This document shows positions 12,804 to 25,339 of a DNA stretch of 64,000 bases, one piece after another. Location: NCBI RefSeq assembly GCF_036370855.1, contig NC_088102.1, positions 44,491,835-44,555,834 of the forward strand, read 5' to 3'. A program made the position numbers and the translations under genes. How positions within the stretch are numbered: the stretch's first letter is position 1; every line of letters begins with the position of its first letter. This stretch comes from Dromaius novaehollandiae. Its lineage: Eukaryota; Chordata; Aves; Casuariiformes; Dromaiidae. The notes below the pieces were generated by a model that had not been told where the DNA came from, made no database searches, and saw only the letters and a program-made list of their open reading frames with translations.

Positions 12804-13140
12804 ATAATCATACAGTAATAATCACCACAGGGTTGGCAGGGACTTCAGAAAGTCATCAAATCCATCACTCCCTGCTCCGAGGTACAGTCACCCAGGAACG
12901 GTGGCTGATGTGTGTGTGAAATGCTTCTAATGATGGGCATGCCACAGCTTCCCCAGCAGCCCCCTGCGGCCCAGGAGACCTTCCTGGGAGGAAAGCACTT
13001 TCTTGAATGCAGCCCAAATCTTTTCTCCTGAAAATTAGGCCAATTATTACTTGTCCTTCTCCTGGTGGATCTGGAGAACAATTGATCACTGTCTGCTTTA
13101 TAGCAACCTTTTATATAATAACAAGACAGCTTTTAGAGTA
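12804..13140 (-). repeat. CR1 LINE 3' fragment (minus, old)
   Basis: The left edge has the degenerate CR1 3' tail followed by AGGGTTGGCAGGGACTTCAG. The middle contains CTTGTCCTTCTCCTGGTGGA and GGAGAACAATTGATCACTGT, and the right end CTTTTATATAATAACAAGAC; all are familiar CR1 segments in reverse orientation. It is diverged. Confidence 0.8.
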
Positions 13141-14299
13141 ACTGAAAAAGAGGCGTTTGCTCACTTGCAAAGTCAGGAAATTCCCTGCCAATGAACATTC
13201 TTTGTCAGGCATCCTTTGCCAGCATAGGCTGAGTGCTAAGCCCCACAATCTGCATTTTCCTTTTGAATGACTCCCACAAAATAAAGCAAATATCACATCC
13301 AAGGAGATTTATTACATCCCTTCCAAGGGCGAAACATTCCTCAGCTACATTCCACTTCTGTCTTTTGTGCTTAGGAAAGGGGAAAAAAAATCTCTGTGAT
13401 GCCTCTGGATCCCACCCCTTGAGGGCTTCTGTCATTAATAAAGCCGAGCAGCTGGAGCCAGATTTGTCAGACTAGTTCTGAATGGCTGGCTCGATGCTGC
13501 TTGCAAGAGCAGCAGCATGACAGCAGCGTTAGGCAGATGGGGAGGAATACTGCCTCTGCCTCTGCTATAAGGTTAATAAATCATGGCACCACGTTTCCCC
13601 AGTAAAAACACCTTTTGTTGTTCTGAGTGACACCCTATCCCCTATGGCAGCAGCTGCCAGAGTGGATCTTCTCACTTCCTAGCTGCTCTGGCTTCTGCCT
13701 TTGCATGATGCAAGAGTTTGCAATGCTTTTTGGGAGCTCAGGCATGCTCTCAGGGACTCTCTGCTTGAAGCTGTTGCTGCTATTCATCTCTCTAGGCTTT
13801 GTAGTGAAGCTTTTATCCAGATGCGCAAAGGAGGATTTGTGTAGAGGCAGGGCAAGGTGGGTGGAATCTCTGTTGTGTTATCTGAGCTTAATTAAGCTTT
13901 TCCCTAGGCAGTGACTAATTGATTGACCCCTGGACTGCAAAAGGGAGCAAATTTGCTAGAGCTCGTTACAAGAGCAGAGTTTGGAATTTGCATTTTTTCT
14001 TCAGAGATGTGTACCATTGACTGGTGTCTTGCTTGCTGAGACCCAGTGAAACAAACACTACTCAGCAAATGCTGGTAGGTGAATCTGGCTTCTTAAATCC
14101 AGATGAGAGAAGGAGTGAGTCATTGCAGACCTGTCCATCATCATCATATCCTCTGCCACCATTTATAGGTATCACTCAGTTGTGGCTCCGAAATTACTAC
14201 CTGCCCCAGGCTGGGCTGTGAAAGCCAGCCTGTTGTTCATGTAAGTGCATGGCAAATCCATTTCGGCCTCACAGGCTTCCAAAGCATTTCACAAAACTA

Positions 14300-14328
14300 A
14301 CAAAACAAACAAACAAACAAACAAAAAT
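14300..14328 (+). repeat. (CAAA)n simple repeat
   Basis: This is a run of about five to six AAAC units. Confidence 0.9.
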
Positions 14329-17300
14329 CAATTCCGCCACCATAAAATGCAGCCACTGCAGACATGGGAGAGATGAGCTCTGCAACAGTGTGGGACAACG
14401 CTGCAACACAACCGCTCAGGAAGTGGAGAAGGGGAAAAGCTGCTCTGTACAAGGAGAACTGTAGGAGGAATGAAGAGAAGAGGACTGTGACTTCACAAAT
14501 GGCTGGACGTTGACATTACCAAAAATCCCAAAAGCTCATTGCCAGTTGGATGGTGTTCAGATCTGTCTTACACAATTCAACCCTCCCAGAGCCACCCACC
14601 ACACAGGGCAGTCTCTCTTCTACCTGAGCAGGAGTTCAGGCTCATGCAAAGTGACAGGTGCAGCCTTCTTAAATATCTGCAGCTCAGGACTGTCTTTGCA
14701 GGTCTCCTCTGCAACCTTGGCTTTTTGTTGGTGAGGTTTAACATGATCAAAGCTCACCCCGTCAGGACTGACACATAGCCAGTGTGTGGAAGAGGCTACT
14801 GGAAGACAAGGTGTGCAGAACAGCATGGAAGTGACACAAATGCTTGAGGGAGAACATCATGAGCACAGGGTGGCTAGGGTGACTGGAAGGCCAGCCTGTG
14901 GCCAAGTGACAGAAGGCTGGTAAAGCTCTTCATATCATTTGGAGCCTTATCTTCACAGCGGCTCCAGTGAGCCTTGAAGCCATTTCAGCTGGACTTTAAA
15001 GCTATTTAGAGCATGGACAGAAGAGCCATAGAGTGCAGCAAGCTGAAAAAGTTGTGTGAACATCCTGGGTGTGATATGTTGCTGGGACTTCAGAACTTTC
15101 TTCTCTCCGCATGTGCCTTGTTTCCCTTCTTTTCCTTGCTGGGACAGACTGCTGTTCCATTCGCTCCTATTCTCCATCCCTGAAGAAGATGTTCATCCCT
15201 CTTCTGAAGAAGTTTCTATGTGTTCTGCAAAGTGTTGAGGGGATTTGGTGGAACTGTCATGCTTAGAAGTAACATGGACAAATGACACCTATCCTATATG
15301 GTTTTCATGACGAACACAACTCTGCAGTTGTGGCTGCCTATCTCTATCCTGGACCTGTTTGTCTTTAGGACCTGAGCACTTCTGCCTTGCTCTTCTGTAG
15401 CTCTTGTTTAGGAAATGTCCAACACCAGTAAGCACTTTACAGGAAAGTACCAATTTTCACGTTGTGTTTGAAGGGAACTGGTTTGTTGGATCTCTGGGTT
15501 TATCTAGTGGCTGGAAGAATAAGGCTCTAGCTGTACCTATGAGGAATAGGCACTGCCATTGTCTCTGATGTAAAATGGTGTTTGTCAGTGAGAACCGAAG
15601 CAGATGCTGCCGAGGGAAGAGATGAAGCCAAGTGTCTCCTCTCTGGAGCACACTGAATTCCCCAGCTTCAGGAGGACACTTGTGACCCTCACAGCCCTTC
15701 CCCCTCCTGCCTGCTCTGGCTGCCTCTTTCTTCTTTTCCCCTCTCCTCAACCACACCCACTATTTAACCATTTAGATATAAAAATAAAAAAATAAAAAAA
15801 CCACCCAACCCACTAGACAGAGGGTTTACTAAAGAAGGGTAATTTTAAAAGTAAGTCTTTGAGGTCAGCGTGTAATTGTAACATTGGGACTATGTGATCC
15901 AAGACAAAAATAATCCAGTGGGTATATGGTCAAGGAGGAGATGATGGCTGCCTGCAGCGAGGGCAGAAGAGCATTCACAAGATTGATCAGACAGAGCAAA
16001 AGACTAGGCAAAACTACTCCCTGGCACTAGGACTAATATTTGTGTAGGGTATTGTAAGATTTTCTGCACGTGACAGGATCACAAGAGCTGCTGTACTTGG
16101 TCACAGCCTCCCTCGGTCGATAGCCCTGCCTCTGCCAGGGGCTGGCATTGGGTGCTTCCCAGCAATTTGACAGTGTTCCACAGAAATACAGATATGGTGT
16201 GATGCATATTTGTACATTAACCTGCTCATGAGGAACCCTTCTGTTAACTGCCAGCCAGCCTATCAGCCGGATTGTTCTGCAGTGTAGGGGGCTGAGGCTA
16301 GATTTTCTAACCATGCTCCGTGTTTTACTCCCCTGCTTCAAAACTTGCTGAAATCCTGCCTTCTTCAAAGCGTTCACGGGGGGTTGCCAGCCACGCTCTT
16401 CTCCTGGGTGGCATAATGAAGGATGTTTTCACCCTTCTAAATGTCTGGTCCTTTTCTCTAACCTCAGCATAATTCTTTCTCAGTTCTAATTTATGGCGGT
16501 AAGCTATGTGGGGCCAATAATATAATGTATTTTAACAGTATTTTCTCTAATGCATTTTAAATGAAGAAATGAAGGAATAAGCCTTGTAAGTGCTTGAATG
16601 TGTCAGCTGTCCACTTGTCCTGATAGTACAATAAAGGGGGTAGGAGGACCACACAACGGTGCTGCTTTTTGTGTATCATGCTGATGAGAGACAGTGGCAG
16701 CTACATCACTTAGAAATAGCAATACTAATCATTAGACTGGGGCAAAGCATCAAATGTCCACAGAGGATCAAGATTTTCCTGGCTCCAGAGGTGGCATGGA
16801 TAGGACCCAAAGCAGCCTTTCATCTCTGTTGTTCCTAAGACTGAGTTTCTCTCACATCTGCTCCCAGATGAAAGCACCACAAAAAAATGAGACTTGTTTT
16901 ACTGTGAAAGAAGTCAAATAAATAGGAGGAGGAATCATGTCTGTACATTGATGCCAAAGGCCAGGGGTATAGACCTGTACTGAATTAATGCCACTTGTTT
17001 TTTTCATTCCAAGATGTCCAGCCATCAGCTCTCCAAGCTTTCTCTGCAGTTCGATATCCCCCCTTCACAAAACGTGGTCTGTGCATGAAAGGGATTTATT
17101 TTTAATCAGAGGTCAGCATTGGTTGCAGGGGTCTTTACTTTGTGACCTTCAAATCTGTTTCTAGGAGGAGACAGTGGTTTCAGTACCTTTTTGCTGTGGC
17201 CATCTCTGGGTCAGCCCTTCCCAGAACAAATGCCACCGATTCAGGAGGGCTTGCTGCCTCCCCTTTATTTAAGTGCTGGTTACATTGCTCAGCCAGGATC

Positions 17301-19179
17301 CATTGCAGTTGTAAACCATGCTCAAGGAATGCGCAATTCAGGGTTTGGAGTCATTGTGGACCAACCCTGGAGACCTCATGCAATTGTTTTTCATCTTTCT
17401 AACACCCACAGTTTTACTAGATGAGAGTTACTGCAGAACCAGAGAGTTTCTGACTAGAATTTGAGTTGGGAAAGACACACAAAAGAAAAGAATTTGTGTT
17501 GTAAATTAGGTTTCTCTGATTTCAGTGATTTGTCGTGGAAATGTGGCTCAATCTATGCAGTCATAAAGACATTTTGCATGTTCAAACTCTTCTCATGCTA
17601 CTAACTTCCCCAATGTGACATGGAACAGTGACTGTGGGAGGTAAGGTTAATTTCAAATCAGCTGTGGTAGAAAACAGACTCAACTGCGGAAGCATTAAAC
17701 CTACAAAATAAGGATCAACCTAGAAAACATGCCCTAGTCCGAATGATTTATGTTATAAGATTGGATTGTTTGCTCAAGGTATTTTCTACCTCTTCCAAAG
17801 TGTCCAATAGGGTATATGCCTCTGTTTTTCGGGTTTATTCCCAGTTGCTCCCCCTTTACTTGCTGCTGCTCCAGAGCTGAAATGACTCCACTAGATGGAA
17901 ACCTAAATGCTGCCTCACCCAGCCTGCCACGGCCCCTTTATGAAAATGAGTTAAGCTGCTTTCCATGGTGGGGAGCTGTTCCCATCTCTGTTCTCACTTT
18001 TGAAGAGGTCATTCTAGGCTCAGTGGGGTCCAGTCACCGCTAACTAATGCCCTCCAATGTCCTCCTCCGTCCTTAGCTTGGCAGGGTCAAGAGCTGCCTC
18101 CCTCTTCACCTGGGAATGAGGCACCTACAGCTTGGCAAGGCAATTCCCTCGGAGGCCAGGCCCTGGCTGGGCCCTGCTCATGATCCCATCTGGCTGTCTC
18201 CCAGCAGCACTGGGGATCAGCCTGCTGCTGTCTGGGCAGAGCAGCCTTTCACAGCTGGGAGAGCCATTTGCTGTAGTAACTGTGCCTCCACCAAGGGCAG
18301 AGGGAGAGCACTCAAGTGCCTCCCTGCATGTACTGTGTTCTCCCATGTTCCAGAGGAAAACTGTGATCCAGGACTCAGTCAGTGGTGGTGTCTAAAATAG
18401 GATTAAAAAGCAGTAAGTGGTGCCTTCCTATATTTGCATGCCTGCATCACAGCTGGGGTGTTTGCATTTTCAGTTGTTCCCTGCAACCATCAGAACCCTT
18501 CCTGAAAAAACAGCAAGGAAATTGAGAAGCTTCCGTGTTCCCAGGACTCCAGGAGCTGCAGCTTTAAGAAATACCTTAAATGTCATGAGACTCCTGGTGA
18601 AAGAAAGATTTGGCAACACCATTAGCCCCCCGTTTGCCACACAAACCAGAACCTCTCATTTCTCTTGTGAATCAGCTGACCTTATAGATGCACAGGCGCA
18701 GCGCTGTGGGCAGCGAGTTACCAAGCACTTGGAAGAGCCTTTTCCTTAGCACTGCTGTCTTTGGGCATGCCTCGTGCTTCGCATTTGGGCTGCTGTCATA
18801 CTCGAGCTCTTGATGAGTCAAGAGCTGTGCAGCACATGCAGCACTGAAGGGGCTGTGCTCAGCAAGCTGAGGGCATGGGCACTCCGGGACAGAGGAGCCA
18901 GAAACCCCACTGCCTTGCCCTGCTTTGCCTTGCCTTGCCTACCCGCCTCAGTGAGCCTGAGAAACCACATCTCTTTGCATCTCTGCTTCCTTGATGGGCC
19001 TCTATCTAGCAGGGGTGAAGGCCTTCCTCAGTGGGACTTCTGCAAGGCAGCAGATAATTTTTCTCTCTTTATTTTGGAGCTTCATCAGTGCATGAAGAGG
19101 ACTGTGATACATGCTTGGCTGCAGCTGTCAGAGACACATTGACCCAGGAAGTCCCTCCCAACACTATTCCTTTTTGCAG

Positions 19180-19282
19180 GTTGAAAAAGCCACACTATGG
19201 CTTTCTATCTAGAAATGCTGGTCCAGCAGGGAGCTCTGCAAACCCTGGTTACCAGGACTTCACCCAAAGTGGCTCCTGCTAA
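19180..19282 (+). CDS. Candidate terminal exon (alternative end of unrecognised gene)
   Basis: A strong acceptor (ACTATTCCTTTTTGCAG) is followed by a frame open only in phase 2, giving LKKPHYGFLSRNAGPAGSSA, then NPGYQDFTQSGSC and a TAA stop. Phase 2 fits the candidate exon at 4362-4516. The product is not recognised and no polyadenylation signal is seen close by. It could be chance. Confidence 0.2.
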
Positions 19283-19550
19283 GCAAGAGGGTGGCTGGCC
19301 AGCTTAGGTGAGCTCTTCTGAGGCTGGGAGAGCAGCAAGGCCGGGGCTGGGCTGCGATCAGCTCCCAAGCACGGCTGCACGCCCAGCCCGCGTGGGCAGT
19401 GCCAGCTTCGCGCTGCCTTCCTGCAGCCAGCCCCAGCCCTGTGTGGCTCAGGGTGGGCATGCAGCAGGATCCGGCTGGCTCAGGCAGGGAGGGCCAGGCA
19501 GGGGAGTTTGTTGCTCAGAGTGACATTTTTGCATGTGCCTGACAGCATCT

Positions 19551-19748
19551 GTTGCCATGGCGATGCCTATTCGAGCCTGAGCGGAACTGCATCTTCCCTG
19601 AAGTTGTGAATTGAGCTTAGCTTTATTTACTTAAAAGCAACCATAACGAGTGATAGAAAGAGAAGAGACATATTACAAATCCCCTTGCGCAGGCTGTAGC
19701 CAAATGAGTCAGAAGCACTGCAGGCTTTAATCAGCCCACCTGACGTCA
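19551..19748. promoter_or_regulatory. Candidate distal enhancer: RFX X-box, AP-1 and CRE sites
   Basis: Within 200 bases there are GTTGCCATGGCGAT (19551-19564, close to the RFX X-box), TGAGTCA (19705-19711, AP-1) and the full palindromic CRE TGACGTCA (19741-19748). The cluster lies about 9 kb upstream of CREB3L1. Function is inference. Confidence 0.3.
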
Positions 19749-20699
19749 AACCTCCATCAGAGGAAAGTGCCGCCTGGAAATGTCAACATGCCCAAATGGA
19801 AAGGCCAGAAGGTAAATCTTTTCCTGTGCTCACTCACTGAGTAGGAAAGAACAATTAAAATTCAGCCAGTACCCCAGACACATCTTAATAGCAATCTGAT
19901 TGAATGCTTTTCCTCTCCTCTTCCTCTCTCATCCCTGCCTTTAGCTGTGTGGCAACAAGGCCTCTTGGTTTAAAAGATCTTTCTAATACAGCATCAAATG
20001 CCAGATCCTGCATGAACATGGTGTTATCACCAGCAACAGAAAATGGGCTCTGCAGATAAACTGTTACTGAAATGAGCTCTCCCATAAACACTAATGTAAC
20101 TGTGCCATAAGGAGCAGTTACAAGTCTCACATGTGCGAATGCTCAGGGGTAAGAACAGTAACTTACGTTACTTATGATCTATGTCATTTGCTGACATAAA
20201 CTACAAGTCCTGGGATGAGGAAGAAAGCAGTGGGAATGAGACCGTATTTGCTATAGAAGGTGCCAGCCACCCGTCAGCAGAAAACATCAGCCTTCCCTTG
20301 GAGAGTTACACCATGGCAATGGGGAAGTGGTCTTGTTCTGTAACAGAGGAATGACCTACTTAGAAGAAAAAGAATCTCCTTCATCCTTTTTACATATAAC
20401 AGAGCTGAAACATTGGGTCCTGGTGATACAGGAAAGACAAACAATATGGTGAGAAGGAGCCCCCTGCTTTGGATACAAGAAGCCCATGGTTTACTGTATG
20501 TCTAAATTGTAGGTTAGAAGTGCAAAAGGGAAGGGGTTCAGCCAAGGACACCTACACCTACAGATTTATGAAAGGAAAGGAGGCTAGTCCTCCTATGAGG
20601 AAAGTCAGGCTGGATGCCTAGGGAAACTTTCCCTTCCTGCCTGCTGGCATTTGCTGGGGTGACAAAGGGACACACACAGACATCAGGGGATATAAGCAC

Positions 20700-23455
20700 A
20701 CGGCGAAGGAGGAAGGAAGGAAGGATGTAAGATGCAAACCACACTGCTTAAAAACAGGGCGTATTGCCAATTCCTCCTAAAAGCTCCCCACATCCAGTGC
20801 TGTACAGCAGCCAATGTGGTGGGCTTCTGATCTCAAATCTTTTAACACTTCTCCCCCTTTTATTTTTGTGCTAAATGTAAGCTTTTTGCCTTGGTGGATG
20901 ATCCTGGCAACGTGCCCCAGACATTACATTGGGGTTTCTTTTGCTCTGGGAGATGAGTCTCTAATGAAGGTTTCCTCTGCTGTGTCTCTTTCCTCCATAG
21001 TGAAAGTCTGTAATTACCCACGGAGGGGCGAGGCAGCCAGAACTGAAACAATGTCATTTGAACTGGGGTGAGACATGCCTGAATTGCTGGGTTGTACTTT
21101 TCGCCTCTGCAGTACTGCTTGTGGATCCAGACCTTGCTTTTAACCCTTTGCAGGGTAGGGAAAGCTGCACTTCCTCCCCCACACAGACAAACATGCATGT
21201 GCCAGATCCTGGCTCTGAACAGGGGAATCCTGTACCACGTGGGCAAGATGTGAGCATCCAACTTCTCTGCTCAAGGGGCTGAATGGCACAAGTCAGCAAG
21301 GATTGCCCCGTCGTTGTTTTGTGGGTAACTCGTGTTTTACTGTTGACTCCATATGGCACAGGCAGTATGTCAAAGCAGAGCTTTTGCAGTCTCCTTGCCT
21401 AGACTTGGCTGGTTCTGTTCCAGTGGGTGTTCAGCTCCTTCCTGCACCGAAGCCATCTGCTTCCAGCTTCTTGACACAGGATATCTTCTTGGACTAAAAT
21501 TCAAACAAGGTGTGCAGCTGTACCATATCTGGATCCACCCTCACCCTTTCTAGAAAAAAGATTTTAGATGTAGGAAACTGTTAAGAGAAATGAGGCAATG
21601 CAGTCCCCTTGGAATGACTGTTTCACATTGTCCACAGGCCCGCGAGAACCTATGCCTGGGTGCCTTTTGCAAGCTGTCCTTGCAACCATGTGGGCTAGAA
21701 GCCTGATTAGAGTGAATAAAAGTTAGGAGTTTGATACCAGTCCATGATTCTGGGAAGCTGTGGCCTAGACACTCTCTTTGCCTGTCCTGCAGCTTCTTGC
21801 TGACCTGATTTTCCTGAAGGGTGTTGATTTAGAAGGCTTTAAGTTCTCTGTCTTTTATTAATAAGCAGTAATTTCAACCATTAACGAAATGCTGAAAAGA
21901 GATACCCTCATACTAAAGTTTCTCTTCATTCAGTTAGTCACCCTGAAAGTTGCCTCATTCTCCAGGGAGACTGCCAGCAAAAAAAGGAGGAATGTCTCTG
22001 CTTTTTTGGAGATAAAGACTAGACAGGGCAGATTATGTATAAGGCAAAGAAATGTTCTTAGTCCACTATGAAGAGAAAGAGGTACAATATGATTTTCCCC
22101 CCTTATCAGTTACCCTTAAAGTGATCAGCTCTCAGTTCTCATCCTTCACTCTTCACCCATGAACTATTTCGAGACTTCAGTTTCCAGCATACCTTATCCT
22201 GCTACAGGCAGCTCAGTTGCATTCACAAGAGGGTGAAGGGTTGCCATATAAGAACGTTCCTGGGGTCTAATGCCTCGTATTAATGGGTTTTCTTTCCCTA
22301 AGTCTTTATTTCCCTATTTCCCTGCCTGTCGCTCACTCTGTATTTGGAAGGCTGATTTAGATCTATCCAAAGGCCCTAAGTTCACCCCAGAAAGAATAAT
22401 AATTGCAGCACTGAGCTCTGTGGCTTCCCTTTCATTCCCCACATAGCATTAGGGTGCTCACTGAAACCACAGCATTCATGGATCCCTGCCATATGCAAGC
22501 ATGCAATTAATACACTCCTCACTTTCCCCTGCACTTCCCAGGCAAGAGGGGGAAAAAAGCACAAGTCGTAGCATACATTTCCCTAACATGCACATATGTG
22601 TCTCTGCCTCACTTGAATAATCCAGCATGTCTTGCACCTATGTGGACTCAGTAGTTCCTAACAAAACGGGTCTGCACACAGGTAGAAATTCAATTTAATG
22701 CAGCACCAGTTCTGTGTAGCTGCACGCAAAGCAATATGCACGAAACAACTTGTTCCCTCTTTGAGCTGCTGCAGCAGATTTGTGAACAATCTCATTTCAC
22801 AGGTCTCTCTCCTTTCTCTGGTTTTAGCAGGGAACTAGGATATGTGTGATTTCCTTGCTGGCTCACCTCTCTGTCCCTCTTCTGCTCGCTGGTGGTGCTA
22901 GCAGGTGTGCTGGGTACCTGGCTGGGAGACAGCACAGACAAAGAAGCAGGAAATAGAAAGCAGCTGAATCTGGCTGGAGAGAAAAATATGTGTGAGAGAG
23001 ACTTTAAATCAGCTGCTGGAAGAAAATCAAAACTTAGGCAACTTCCCGGATGAGGCAGGGCTGCGGGATAGAGGGCAGAGAAAGACTCTAGCATCTGCAA
23101 AATCCCTCCTTGAAAGTGACCTTCTGCTAGAAGATGTTTCAGTAGATTCCTTGTCTCCTGTCTTGACTTTTTCAGAGCTTTTAAATCATTCCCACAAAAA
23201 CTAAATGGAGAAATTGCAGCCTGAATGTTGGATCTGTATCTACTCGTGTGATGGGTCTAACTCTCTAAGAGACTGTCTGGTGACTACAATACCTCTTCTC
23301 TGAACTACATTGAAAGTCCTGTTTCCATCCTCACCTTGTTTTCGGTGGGACTTGAGGAACAGAAGGGACCTAGAGCACAGCAGCTGCCCCCTCAATCTGT
23401 GGTGCCTAAATCAGTGAGCAAACCCACCACCAAGCAATACCCAGAGGTAATCAAA
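20700..23455. other. Intergenic stretch without recognised genes
   Basis: A short GGAA run occurs at about 20706. Frames on both strands lack splice signals and motifs. I see nothing else. Confidence 0.6.
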
Positions 23456-23562
23456 TCCAGAGATGAACTGAAGAGAAATAAAGGCAGGACAGCTAGAAAG
23501 AGCTACTGATAGGCCAAAATATGGAGCCTGCAAGGCATGGGCTCCAAAAAACCTTAGTGGCT
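23456..23562 (+). repeat. 107-bp direct repeat, copy 1
   Basis: It runs from TCCAGAGATGAACTG to CTTAGTGGC(T). It is about 90 percent identical to copy 2 at 25229-25335, with 11 differences, several of them A here against G in copy 2. It is not a repeat family that I recognise. Confidence 0.85.
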
Positions 23563-24108
23563 GGAAAGATGGCTTGTGGTAGAAGCCAGCAGTTCCATTC
23601 ATATGAACACCAAAGGTGGAAAAATAAACAGCACAAATGGTATCCATAGCCATACTTGAAGTAAAAACTTTGTGCTATGGTGGCAGTCCCCAGAAGCCAG
23701 TCTGAATGTCCTGAACCCCAAAGCAAACAGTTCTAACAATGTGAATCAGTCCCATACTGGCTTTCTAGCCTGAAAATGAAGGCAAACGTCAGCCAGATGA
23801 TCCCTCCTGTAACAAAGCAGTGTGTATGCAGCAAACCAAAAATCACTGATGTATGCAATTTGCCCACATTCCTTAAGAAACACTCATTCTCTATGAGTTT
23901 CTCAAACCTCCTGGCTTGGTCTGGAGGAAAACAAAAACTTCAGCTTTGCAGGCTGAAAAATGGACTGGATTGCTGTGCACATGTTCAAGCTCAGAGTCTG
24001 GTTCCCTTGCCTTTTGCACATTGCCTGCCACAGTGCAGAGTGAAGGCAAAGTGAGTGCAAAGTGATATGATGAGGGACTTGCATTTCTCACTCTCGCTCT
24101 CTCCACAG

Positions 24109-24508
24109 GTATGAAGGAAATCAGCGGCAGGAAGACAAGGCAGAATGGAGCGTAGAAGAGGAGGATCCTTTTGTTATAAAAATTTGGTTGATTATTCCAT
24201 TATCAGCAATGATCTTGGTCGTATATGTGCATTTGCAGTATCGAACATTGCAAAGCCAGGAGGGTTCATCTGTGGTCAGTTTGGGGCTTCTTCAGTCTAA
24301 ACATACTCGGTTGCTATTCCAGAATCCTTCTGTGATCAAATTTCAAATAAATCTAAATATAAAATCAGAGAAAAAGGGGACACAAAAAAAGACTGAGAGA
24401 ATTGGTCTTCTTTTGTCTAAAGAGAAGACTCCCATGCCAGCAGTCTTTGGGCATTTGAACAATTGTGGGAAAGAGGAAGGCAATAATTTCTCTCCATTGC
24501 CACAGTGA
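24109..24508 (+). CDS. Candidate terminal exon encoding a single-pass membrane segment
   Basis: A pyrimidine-rich acceptor (CACTCTCGCTCTCTCCACAG) is followed by a frame open in phase 2 for 132 codons to TGA. The start is charged (YEGNQRQEDKAEWSVEEEDP), then a hydrophobic stretch IWLIIPLSAMILVVYVHLQY that looks like a transmembrane helix, then a basic Ser/Lys-rich tail. An in-frame stop at 24071 shows the frame needs a splice. It joins in phase to the exon at 4362-4516 (AG plus G gives Arg), giving a protein of about 184 residues. No family is recognised and no AATAAA is seen soon after the stop. The last part of the tail may not be coding. Confidence 0.35.
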
Positions 24509-24784
24509 AGGGAACAAGCAGTAACAGACTCACACCTTAGTAAGAAAACTGCAGAACACATCACAGAAAAAAACTATCTAATGGCAAAAACAGTAACTAA
24601 GGGCCTGGGAGGTGGCAATGTCTCTATCATTGGAGCTTTCTTAAAAGCAAGTTCTGCAGACATCTCTTGGGACATAGATTTTATATTTAGATTTATTTGA
24701 AATTTGATCACTAACTGGGAAAATAGGACTGAAAAGGAATTTGAGCCATCATGTGATTTAGCCCCTGCCCCAAGATTGGATGCT

Positions 24785-25185
24785 GATTGGCAATATCTAT
24801 GTCCTAAGAGGTAGTTTTTTTCTATGATCTGTTTCTAGACCTCCAGTTGTTCTCAGTGCCCTTCTCTGGACGCAGTTAGTCCCACGTTTCTCGAGCTGTG
24901 GAAGCCCTGAGGGATACAGTATTCTGGCCAACACCGTATTCTGCAACACTACTCTGCAGGGCAGAAGGGGAACTTTTACATGTCTTAAAGGTTTGTAGGA
25001 GGGTTCCTGCATTTATATTGCAGCATGGCACTTGCCTTTTTTTCACAGCTGCGTGACACTGTTAACACTTGTTCAGGTGTTGCACACCCTATAGTTCCCA
25101 GGCCTCTTCTGCAGAACTGCTGCTCTGCCTGTCCTTCCTCACCCACGGTGTGTGCACCCTGGTGAGGTGCACCCACACATCCAGA
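24785..25185 (-). repeat. CR1 LINE fragment (minus, old)
   Basis: Read in reverse this resembles the CR1 region that in plus-strand view reads CTCCAGTTGTTCTCAGTGCC, CTTCTCTGGACGCAG, then ACAGTATTCTGGCCAACACC and GCAGCATGGCACTTGCC. It is diverged, with approximate edges. Confidence 0.65.
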
Positions 25186-25228
25186 TCATTCTGAATTCTG
25201 ATCACCTCTCCTCACCCCATCAACACTT

Positions 25229-25335
25229 TCCAGAGAAGAACTGGAGAGAAATAAAGGCAGGACTGCTAGAAAGAGCTACTGGTGGGCCAAAATGTGGAGC
25301 CTGCAAGGCATGGGCTCCTGAAAGTCTTAGTGGCC
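25229..25335 (+). repeat. 107-bp direct repeat, copy 2
   Basis: This is the second copy of the 23456-23562 segment in the same orientation, 1.77 kb downstream. It starts right after the CR1 relic. Confidence 0.85.
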
Positions 25336-25339
25336 AGTC

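Larger units (their letters stand above)
8430..19150. other. Intergenic stretch
   Basis: This is mostly ordinary non-coding DNA. It holds a MIR-like relic (11095-11222), a CAAA repeat (about 14300), a CR1 relic (12804-13140) and A-rich runs (about 11412 and 15780). A frame at 8739-8922 ending in AAAG before GTGAGG and a frame after an acceptor-like TTTCTAG at about 17165 were examined but are not supported enough to call. Confidence 0.6.

Noticed and set aside
17142-17424. Two overlapping frames after an acceptor-like TTTCTAG
   Set aside because: Both frames are open and neither has codon bias or a recognised domain, so neither can be chosen.
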